Assembly: GCF_002999335.1 (NCBI RefSeq)
Contig: NW_020312261.1
Location: 1 to 25,102, forward strand
DNA length: 25,102 nt
Reading direction: 5' to 3'
Source: Cyclospora cayetanensis
Lineage: Eukaryota; Apicomplexa; Conoidasida; Eucoccidiorida; Eimeriidae
Part shown: positions 18,192-25,102 of the stretch, piece after piece
How positions within the stretch are numbered: the first letter of the stretch is position 1
How the letters are laid out: each line of letters opens with the position of its first letter
Notes under the pieces: model-generated
What the model was told of the DNA's origin: nothing
Database searches by the model: none
What the model saw: the letters and a program-made list of their open reading frames with translations, nothing else
Program-made: the position numbers and the translations under genes

Positions 18192-19040
18192 TTACTGCGG
18201 GGAGAGAGATCCTGCGGAGAGCGCATGCAGCGCTGCCGTCAGCCTCTCCTGCTTCCGTCGTACTGCTTCGGCAGTTTCTTCTTGTCTGAAGCGAGCAGCT
18301 GTCATATCTCCCATCTTGAGGAGGCCTACTGCGGCACCGCTGTTGCTGGATGCTTCGCAGGGAGTAACAATTCTTTTTGAAGGGCTCACGGGCAGCAGCA
18401 CACTCGCGTCGCTGCTATTACCACTGCTACCCCCACTGTTGCTGTTTCTGTTGGGGTGAGCATGCGACTTGTGCTTGCCGTCGTTGCTGTAAGAGCGGCG
18501 ATGACATCCTTCCCTTTGCCGCCTCCGCTGTTGCTTGGAGTGCTCTTGGTCATCGAGGTGCTGCTGATGATTGTAATCATGCTGCTGATGATTATAATTA
18601 TGCTGCTGATGATTATAATCATGCTGCTGATTTTGATTATGCTGATTATGCTGCTGATCATGCTGATTCGGATGGTTCTGATGATGGTTCTCCTCTCGCT
18701 GGGGGTGGTCGGGGTGCTCCTCCTCCTGCTCCTCCTCATCGAGAGAGAAGCTCAGAAGGCCCCTTCGAGCTACACGCGCAGCCATGACTGCCCCTGTCTT
18801 CGCTTGCCAGCACTCAGGTGTCTGCCTGCTGTAGCTGGTCGTAGTCGTATCGCTGCTCCTGCTAGCCGTCGTCAGGAGGTAGGCGGAGTATCCTGTATGG
18901 CTCGGAGAAGGGGGGGCAAGGTGTCGCCCTTGAAGAGCAACACTTGTTGAGAGTGCAGCTAATGCTCCACGGATCAGCTCTGCTGCTGCTGCTGCTGCTC
19001 GACGGCGATTCAGCAACAGGTGAGAGGGCCCTTGCAGCAT
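18192..19040 (-). CDS. Hypothetical His/Asn/Gln-rich protein
   Basis: Minus-strand frame of 282 aa from ATG (19038-19040, MLQGPSHLLLNRRR) to a stop at 18192. In order it shows a short Ala tract and a Ser/Thr-rich segment (TASRSSDTTTTSYSRQ). An acidic EEEQEEE patch follows, then about 60 residues of His/Asn/Gln/Asp with four YNHQQH-type repeats, basic and Ser/Gly/Asn-rich parts, and a charged C-terminal helix (RFRQEETAEAVRRKQERL). The C-terminal helix and acidic patch argue for real coding. The His/Asn-rich tract might bind metal or be a disordered linker; this is speculation. The frame at 18862-19263 on the same strand could contribute an upstream exon. No family is recognised. Confidence 0.5.
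   Translation of the reverse strand: MLQGPSHLLLNRRRAAAAAAELIRGALAALSTSVALQGRHLAPPSPSHTGYSAYLLTTASRSSDTTTTSYSRQTPECWQAKTGAVMAARVARRGLLSFSLDEEEQEEEHPDHPQREENHHQNHPNQHDQQHNQHNQNQQHDYNHQQHNYNHQQHDYNHQQHLDDQEHSKQQRRRQREGCHRRSYSNDGKHKSHAHPNRNSNSGGSSGNSSDASVLLPVSPSKRIVTPCEASSNSGAAVGLLKMGDMTAARFRQEETAEAVRRKQERLTAALHALSAGSLSPQ
18550..18670. repeat. ATTATAATCATGCTGCTGATG repeat
   Basis: Four 21-bp units of TGCTGCTGATGATTATAAT(T/C)A type plus shorter derivatives. On the minus strand they read YNHQQHD/N. The unit is seven codons, so copy number changes keep frame. Confidence 0.85.
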
Positions 19041-19172
19041 TCAGCCTGCTATTCCACGTCTTGCTCTCGCACGAGGTTCCTTCAGTTTCATCGAACAACG
19101 CATTTAGGCCGAAGAGCAGCACCGCTGCTGCTGCTGCCAATGCCACAGGGGGGTCTGTCCGAGTTTCTGCGG

Positions 19173-19210
<38 letters not shown>

Positions 19211-19332
19211 TGAGTGCTGGCTGCTGAACTGCTGCACGGTTTCTTCGCGTTTCGCGTGTACAATCGCTAAGAATTGCAGCCTATAACTGAAACTCAACAA
19301 GATAACACAAGAAAAACTTATTTGGAGGGGCA
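19041..19332. promoter_or_regulatory. Putative divergent intergenic/promoter region
   Basis: Separates the minus-strand ATG at 19040 from the first plausible plus-strand ATG at 19333. It contains a (AGC)n run at about 19180-19212 and the AT-rich ATAACTGAAACTCAACAAGATAACAC-type stretch at about 19283-19325. No defined motif is visible; the assignment rests on gene orientation only. Confidence 0.3.
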
Positions 19333-22300
19333 ATGGGCTCGCTAGAAATAAGCCATTGCCGCCGATCAACAGCTTTCCTGCTACACCTTGCTGAGAGTAC
19401 ACGACTGCAGCCTAACGACAGCCTGCAGACGCTGGCGAGGCTGCGCGCGCCACCCGACTTCGTATTACAGACAAACCCTTTTCATTCGAGAAATACTCAA
19501 AATGTGGCATTTGTGCTCACTTTTTAGGCGTGTGTGCAGCTTTTCTAAGGAAAAATATCCCGGACCCTGTCTGCCCTGCATGCAGCAGCAGCAGCAGCAG
19601 CAGTAGCCGCAGCAGTAGCTGCTGCAGCAAAGGGATCCTATGGTTACTCTATAGGGTGTTTTAAGGGACTAATCTTGCACAATGTGCCTGCATATTGCCT
19701 GAAAACGCAGCAGTCGCTGCCCGTGCTGCGGCTGCTGCGCTTCCGCTCCTATTTCTTTAGTAAAGTCATGCAATCGAGCCGCAGCAAGGGCAGCTTTTTT
19801 TCAGGCGTTGCCGATACTCCTTCAGCTGGCCATCTGAGGCTGCAAATGCTGCCAGCTCAGCGCAGCCGCAGCAGCCCAGTGCGCAGCAGAAGCGTAGCCT
19901 GCTGGGTGGCATACAGCTGCAGCAGCAACCTCTACAGCTACCCCAACAAACAGCAACAATCGTAGATCCAGCAGATGGCGTCTCGGAGAATTCCTGTGGC
20001 TTTCCAGGTGCTGCTCCCTTCGCCGACGACCAGCTGCTGCTGCTAAGGAGACGCCTCCCATACACAAATAATAATACACACACACACCGTACTGGGTGCC
20101 CGCTGCATGATACTCCTCCTGCTGCTGCGCATTTCTCTGCTTCTGCATTTGAAACTTTGCAGAATCAGGTGCTCCCGCAAAGCGAGCAGCTCCCTCTGTG
20201 TGTGCAGTCACGTGTGGCTTGTGCCAATGCTTGCGAATGCTTTTCCAGCAAGGCCTAAAGGGTACCTCCAATCCTGCTGCAGCGCCGTTGAAACTTGCGA
20301 TACAGCAGCGTCCACTGCGCAAGTCTCAGCAGCAGCAACTGCAGCAACTGCAGCAGCAACTGCAGCAACAGCAGCAGCATTGGACGTCGCAGTGGCACCC
20401 AAGACGGCTGGAGAGCCTCGCGTCTCAGGGAGCCGGCAGCAGCAGCCTTAGCAGCAGCAGCCTTAGCAGCCTTAGCAGCAGTAGCAGCCTTAGCAGCAGT
20501 AGCAGCCTTAGCAGCAGCAGCAATAGCAGCAGCCATAGCAGCCATAGCAGCAGCCATAGCAGCACCTCCTTTGCCGCATCTCTGACTCGTGCGCTTCGCC
20601 GGCTGCAAGAATCCTCCAGCAGTAGCAGCAGCAGCAACAGCAGCAGCAACAGCAGCAACAAAAACAGCAGGCGTCTCTTAGCCAGGCGTCCTGATGCAGC
20701 TGTGGCTGCCGCTTTGACGGCGCTGCAGCACTTCGAACGTGTTTTTAATCGATCAAAGTACAACCCTTTGGCAGCGGACTGGCTAAGTGTGTGGAATATC
20801 GTATGCCCATTGCTTCCAGTAAGCTGCTCTTGACGGGTAGCTGTAGCCGCGAGAGGCTTCTACACAGTCGAAAGGCAGAGAAATCGAGGTTTCTGCGCGC
20901 GGGAAAGGCTGGAAGGGTCTGTGTAGATGATGGTCGCATGCAGCAGCACTTGCCTTCGCTGTGAAGGCTTCCTCAGCGCTCAAGGATTGCGGTGTTTTGT
21001 GCCGAAGGAACGGATACGTGACTTGAAAGGATTCGAATTTTACGTCGCTTGTCTCCTTCGCCATCGTCCTCCGACGCGTCTCGCTGAACTTTCTGCAGCG
21101 GCAAGCGCTGCAAACTCTGCGGCAGCTTCTCCAGAAGGCGCTGCCTTAAGAGCGGCAGTATCGCTGCCAGCTCGCCAAACGGCCTCTGCAACAGCTTTCC
21201 AGAGACCATCCGGTGTATGGACAGCCCTTCCCCTCGACACCAAACTTGCCGTCATTGGCTGGTAAGCCTCCCTTCATGGGGTAGAAGCAGTAGCATCCAT
21301 ATGTATGTATATAGGGCAGAAGCAGCAGCAGCAGTATATATATGTATATGGCAGAAGCAGCAGCATACATATATATATGAATACATGAAGGAGAGGCAGC
21401 ATATATATATATATATGGCAGAAGCAGCAGCATACATATATATATGAATACATGAAGGAGAGGCAGCATATATATATATATGGCAGAAGCAGCATACATA
21501 TATAAAGGAGAAGCAATATATATATATCTATATATATATATGTATATTGCAGAAGCAGCAGCACATATGGCAGCTTCCTACCGCCAGGCCGTATGCCGCT
21601 GTGTGTGCAGCTCATACATTTGCAGCAGCTGGCTGGTGCTTGCTGCTGCTGTCTCCATGCATGCATGCATGGTGGAGATGCGCTGCTTGCCTCGACACTT
21701 TGCATAACGGAGGGGGTCGATGTTTTATGGGATGTCTGTGCTGTGGCGGCTGCTGCAGGCTTTTGCGACTACAGCTGCCAGTGTATGCTGCAGCTCTGCT
21801 CTTCGACGTTGCATACCATGAGGCACTTCCGCCATCGTTTCTGCCAACAGTTCTAGCTGCTTTGAATGCAACTTCCCACCAGCTTTGCATCGCGCCAGAG
21901 GCAGCAGCAAGAGCAGCAGCAGCTGCTGCTGCTGGAGCAGAAGCAGGAGCAGAAGCAGGAGCAGAAGCAGCAACAGGAGGAACAATAGCACGAGCAGCAG
22001 CAGCAGCGGCAGAAGCAGAAGCAGCAGCGGCAGCGGCAAGAGCAGAAGCAGCACCAACAGCGGCAGGAGCAGAAGCAACGGCAGCAACGCGTGTAGGTCA
22101 GCAGCAGCGATCCTCCGCCTTCCAAGAAAAATCGCAACGGCAGCAGAAAGCGACACAGCAGGTGCATGCAAAGGAATTTTCAGCAGGAGATGCTGCGGGG
22201 AGCAGAGCAGAAGGCTTAGTCTGGTGGCTTGCAGCTGCCTCACGCGCTTGGCAGCTGCAGACTTCTACACCTCCCCATCCAGCGGCTCCTGCAGACTTTC

Positions 22301-24418
22301 TTTTTCGAGTAAGACACCTCAAGCGATTATAAAATCTTAACACCTTTTTCGAAAATCCTGAGGCACCCTTTCCGATGCTTTTCAGGCAGTTGTTCGGGCT
22401 GTGTATGTCTGTAGCTGTTCATGTATGCAGGTGTGTGTAGGTGTGTTTATGTGTGTGTATGTCTATGTACGTGTATATAAGTGTCTATGTGTGAATAAAT
22501 GTCTATGTGTATAAGTGTCTATGTGTGTATAAATGTCTATGTGTACATAGATGTCTATGTGTATATAAATGTCTATGTGTACATAGATGTCTATGTGTAT
22601 ACAAATGTCTATGTGTGTATAAGTGTCTATGTGTGTATAAATATCTATGTGTGTATAAATGTCTATGTGTATATAAATGTCTGTGTGTATATAAATGTCT
22701 ATGTGTGTATAAATGTCTATGTGTGTATAAATGTCTATGTGTATATAGATGTCTATGTGTAAACAAATATATTTGTATATAAACGTGTATGTGTACATAG
22801 ATGTCTATGTGTATATAAATGTCTATGTGCATATAGATGTCTATGTGCATATAGATGTCTATGTGTACATAGATATCTCTGTGTATATAAGTGTCTATGT
22901 GTATACAAGTGTCTATGTGTGTATAAATGTCTATGTGTACATAGATGTCTATGTGTATACAAATGTCTCTGTGTATATAAGTGTCTATGTGTATACAAGT
23001 GTCTATGTGTGTATAAATGTCTATGTGTACATAGATGTCTATGTGTATATAGATTTCTATGTGTGTATAAATGTCTATGTGTACATAAATGTCTATGTGT
23101 ATACAAATGTCTATGTGTGTATAAGTGTCTATGTGTGTATAAATATCTATGTGTGTATAAATGTCTATGTGTATATAAACGTCTGTGTGTATATAAATGT
23201 CTATGTGTGTATAAATGTCTATGTGTGTATAAATGTCTATGTGTATATAGATGTCTATGTGTAAACAAATATATTTGTATATAAACGTGTATGTGTACAT
23301 AGATGTCTCTGTGTATATAAATGTCTATGTGTATACAAATGTCTGTGTGTATGTAGATTTCTATGTGTATATAAATGTCTATGTGTATACAAATGTCTAT
23401 GTGTATATAGATGTCTATGTGTAAACAAATATATTTGTATATAAACGTGTATGTGTACATAGATGTCTCTGTGTATATAAATGTCTATGTGTATATAAAC
23501 GTGCATGTGTATATCGATTTCTATGTGTGTATATAGATGTCTATGTGCATATAAATGTCTATGTGTATATAAACGTGCATGTGTATATAGATTTCTATGT
23601 GTGTATATACATTTCTATGTGTGTATATAGATTTCTATGTGTATACAAGTGTCTATGTGTGTACAAATGTCTGTGTGTATATAGATGTCTATGTCTATGT
23701 AGGTGTCTATGTACACAAGTATCTACATAGATGTGTGTGTATGTATGCAATAATTTTTAAATGTGTATGTGTGTGTCTGGCGCTGCAGGGTCCCCCCGTA
23801 AGCCACCTCTTGCCGTCCATGAAGGCTGGAATTGAGTCTGCTGTCGCTCTCTTGCATGCGGGAGAACTCGCCACGCTGATGCTGTGTTGCCGCTCGCGGC
23901 AGCTCTATCTGTTGCAGTTGCAGCAGTCTCTTCAGCAGCCTGAAGCGGCAGCTGCAGCAGCGAGAGCAGCGTCTAACGATCCGCTGTTGGACTTGCTGCT
24001 GCAGCACAACCCCAACACTGCAGCTCTTTGGATTGTCTTGCGGAGGCAGCTGCTACCCTATGCGCCTTGCGCTGCAGCGAGCAGCAACAGCAGCAGCAAC
24101 AGCAGCAGCGTTCACGGCAGCGTTTACAGCCACAGCAGCAGCATGTACAGCAGCAACATCCGCAGCAACAGTAGCCGCTCTTACAGCAGCAGGATCACCC
24201 CGTGCTGCTACTTGTCGCCAAGAGAAGATGAGCGGCAGCTGCTGCTGCTGCTGGAGAGTGGAGGACTAGACTCCGGCTGGGCTGCAGATGCAGGTGTCTC
24301 AGCGTCTTTTTTTGCAGTGAAAAATCCGACAAAGACTGCCGTAGAGGAGCCAAAGCCACCCGCCAGAGGAGCCGAGCTGCTGCTTCTGCTGCAGCAGCTA
24401 GCCACGCTACCTGTGGTG

Positions 24419-24450
<32 letters not shown>

Positions 24451-24491
24451 AAAAACAGCAGGAAGAGGAGACGCGACCTTTCCCCCTCCTT

Positions 24492-24527
<36 letters not shown>

Positions 24528-24684
24528 ACGTGTGGCAGCTTCCCATGCCACTAGGAGACACTCTTGTCTTTTTAGAAAGTCTCTATGCTCGAGCAGCGCA
24601 GAGACTTGCGTCAGCTAAACCACGAGACATCCTTCAGGCTGCAGCTCAAGGCGTTGATGTTCACTTGGCCGCAGTACGCCTGCC
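19333..24684 (+). CDS. Large Gln/Ser/Ala-rich protein of unknown family (3' end outside the window)
   Basis: Traced exons are 19805-about 20207, about 20249 or 20283-20818, 20927-21261, 21759-22308 and 23789-24684. From 20818 onward the phases match at each junction. A candidate start is the ATG at 19333 (MGSLEISHCRRST), but its link to 19805 is not resolved. Non-repeat coding segments include ALTALQHFERVFNRSKYNPL, DWLSVWNIVCPLLP, CLRCEGFLSAQGLRCFVPKE, KGFEFYVACLLRHRPPTRL, ALPLDTKLAVIGW, ALLFDVAYHEALPPSFLPTV and NTAALWIVLRRQLLPYAP. The amphipathic, Leu/Ala-rich pattern suggests an alpha-helical repeat or scaffold protein. Low-complexity inserts are Gln (20320-20390), Ser (20430-20680), Ala/Glu (21900-22090), Ser/Asn (24075-24200) and Ala (24420-24530). 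I do not recognise the family. It leaves the window in a CT-rich tract after donor GTATCG at 24685. Confidence 0.55.
19805..20207 (+). CDS. Met-less internal exon of the right-hand plus gene
   Basis: A frame open from 19764 to the TAA at 20256 with no methionine, preceded by acceptor CTTTTTTTCAG. It reads ...QQKRSLLGGIQLQQQPL, then TIVDPADGVSENSCGFPGAA, FADDQLLLLRRRLPYTNNN and ASAFETLQNQVLPQSEQLPL. This is varied, protein-like sequence rather than a repeat shadow. Candidate donors are GTGCAG (about 20200) and GTGTGG (about 20208), pairing in phase with acceptors at 20248 and 20282 respectively. Confidence 0.6.
20320..20680. repeat. CAG-type tract coding Gln then Ser
   Basis: CAGCAACTG units (20325-20375) are read as Gln/Leu. 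AGCAGCAGCCTTAGCAGC units (20435-20575) are read as Ser/Leu/His, and a further AGC/AAC run (20615-20665) as Ser/Asn, all in one frame of the same exon. The middle block repeats an 18-bp motif with CTT interruptions. Confidence 0.85.
21290..21560. repeat. GCAGAAGCAGCAGCATACATATATA repeat in intron
   Basis: Within the predicted intron 21262-21758. Two nearly identical copies of about 75 bp (about 21345-21418 and 21418-21485) contain GCAGAAGCAGCAGCATACAT, ATATGAATACATGAAGGAG and AGGCAGCATATATATA. Partial copies flank them. ORFs here are shadows. Confidence 0.85.
21759..22308 (+). CDS. Exon of the right-hand plus gene with Ala/Glu tract
   Basis: Acceptor GGCTGCTGCAG; the first base completes a Trp codon split at 21261. 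It reads LLRLQLPVYAAALLFDVAYH, then LPPSFLPTVLAALNATSHQL, then an Ala/Glu/Arg-rich run (GAEAGAEAGAEA, about 21930-21970). It ends PHPAAPADFLFR before donor GTAAGA at 22309 in phase 0. Confidence 0.65.
22309..23788 (+). other. Intron of 1480 nt dominated by a minisatellite
   Basis: Donor GTAAGA after DFLFR and acceptor GGCGCTGCAG before GPPVSHLLPSMK, both phase 0. Most of it is the 18-bp repeat array annotated separately. Confidence 0.65.
22395..23745. repeat. 18-bp minisatellite TCTATGTGTATATAAATG, about 1.3 kb
   Basis: Some 70 imperfect copies of TCTATGTGTRTAYAAATG with AGATG, AAGTG and AATAT variants. A marker block AAACAAATATATTTGTATAT occurs at 22761, 23263 and 23423, showing higher-order duplications of about 502 and 160 bp. 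The period of six codons without stops creates long His/Ile/Tyr (minus) and Val/Tyr/Cys (plus) ORFs, which are artefacts. Confidence 0.95.
23789..24684 (+). CDS. Last complete exon in the window of the right-hand plus gene
   Basis: One open frame of 298 codons plus two bases. It begins GPPVSHLLPSMKAGIESAVA, then ALLHAGELATLMLCCRSRQL and DPLLDLLLQHNPNTAALWIV. A Ser/Asn-rich stretch, LSPREDERQLLLLLESGGLD, two poly-Ala runs and MPLGDTLVFLESLYARAAQR follow, ending in PRDILQAAAQGVDVHLAAVR before GTATCG. The leucine-rich helices resemble an alpha-solenoid, but I cannot name a family. Confidence 0.65.
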
Positions 24685-24689
24685 GTATC

Positions 24690-24703
24690 GTTGCTGTTGT
24701 TTC

Positions 24704-24735
<32 letters not shown>

Positions 24736-25102
24736 TTGCTGTTTCTGCTGCTCTTGCCGCTGCTACTACTGTTGCTGCTGCTGCATCTTTTGCCGCTGCT
24801 GCTGTTGTTTCTGCTGCAGTTGCTGTTGCTGTTGTTGCTGCACCCTTTACCGCTGCTGTTCTTGGTGCTGCTGCTGCACTTGCTATTGCTCTTGCTCTTT
24901 CTATTGCTCTTGCTATTGCTCTTGCTCTTTCTATTTCGTTTGCTTTTGCTCTTGCTCTTTCTATTGCTCTTGCTATTGCTCTTGCTCTTTCTATTGCTCT
25001 TGCTATTGCTCTTGCTCTTTCTATTGCTCTTGCTATTGCTCTTGCTCTTTCTATTGCTCTTGCTATTGCTCTTGCTCTTTCTATTGCTCTTGCTATTGCT
25101 CT
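24690..25102. repeat. CT-rich tract with 30-bp TTGCTCTTGCTATTGCTCTT repeat
   Basis: Begins as CTG/TTG triplets, becomes irregular, then from about 24890 is a regular 30-bp repeat of CTATTGCTCTTG and CTATTGCTCTTGCTCTTT halves, running off the right edge. The continuing frame would give Cys/Phe/Tyr-rich nonsense, so it is probably the start of an intron. It closely resembles the 1475-1798 tract. Confidence 0.88.

Noticed and set aside
22503..23300. 265-aa minus ORF (THRHLYTHRHLY) and plus-strand counterparts
   Set aside because: An 18-bp unit without stops keeps several frames open. The region is an intron by phase-matched splice sites at 22308/22309 and 23788/23789.
1..25102. tRNA, rRNA or transposable element genes
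   Set aside because: Reading both strands I found no cloverleaf with conserved T-loop sequence, no rRNA-like conserved segments, and no reverse transcriptase, integrase or transposase motifs. A covariance-model scan was not possible here.

Overview
The window looks like nuclear DNA of a coccidian apicomplexan, most likely Eimeria. This rests on four things. Imperfect (CAG/CTG)n tracts run through exons and introns alike and are read as poly-Gln, poly-Ala, poly-Ser or poly-Leu depending on frame. Genes are split by many short introns (GT...polypyrimidine-CAG). Long TATGTG/TATACA-type minisatellites sit inside introns. A canonical eukaryotic PP2C phosphatase is present. Genus-level assignment is inference; nothing in the window is a species marker. 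There is no sign of bacterial operons, CRISPR arrays or recognisable transposons.

Layout. (1) 1-9131, plus strand: the 3' part of a large multi-exon gene whose 5' end lies left of the window, in or beyond a 32-bp minisatellite. I traced a chain of splice sites with matching phase for most of it. It contains a SANT/Myb-like domain interrupted by poly-Ser, several Ala/Gln-rich exons, and a 2.1-kb terminal exon that is mostly glutamine. SANT plus poly-Q resembles EP400/Domino/SWR1-type chromatin proteins, but no helicase is visible here. (2) 9132-10318: intergenic, with GCTA-rich inverted repeats and a CT microsatellite. (3) 10319-11332 and 11798-13435, minus strand: two low-complexity, coiled-coil-like protein genes of unknown function. 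(4) 13436-14899: intergenic, nothing convincing. (5) 14900-about 17660, minus strand: a PP2C-family Ser/Thr phosphatase in five traced exons with all metal-binding motifs. (6) 17661-18191: intergenic, with a 27-bp minisatellite. (7) 18192-19040, minus strand: a His/Asn/Gln-rich protein gene. (8) about 19333-24684 and beyond, plus strand: a second large multi-exon gene, cut by the right edge, with Gln-, Ser- and Ala-rich tracts. One of its introns is a 1.5-kb, 18-bp minisatellite. Its family is not recognised.

How the pieces relate. The four minus-strand genes are head-to-tail. The His-rich minus gene and the right-hand plus gene appear divergent across about 290 bp. No shared pathway can be claimed: PP2C suggests phosphatase signalling and the SANT gene suggests chromatin. 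The most unusual structure is at 2213-2683, an intron whose 3' splice site (polypyrimidine plus CTGCAG) has been tandemly copied about ten times. Every upstream acceptor leads to an immediate in-frame stop, and only the last copy opens into the SANT exon.
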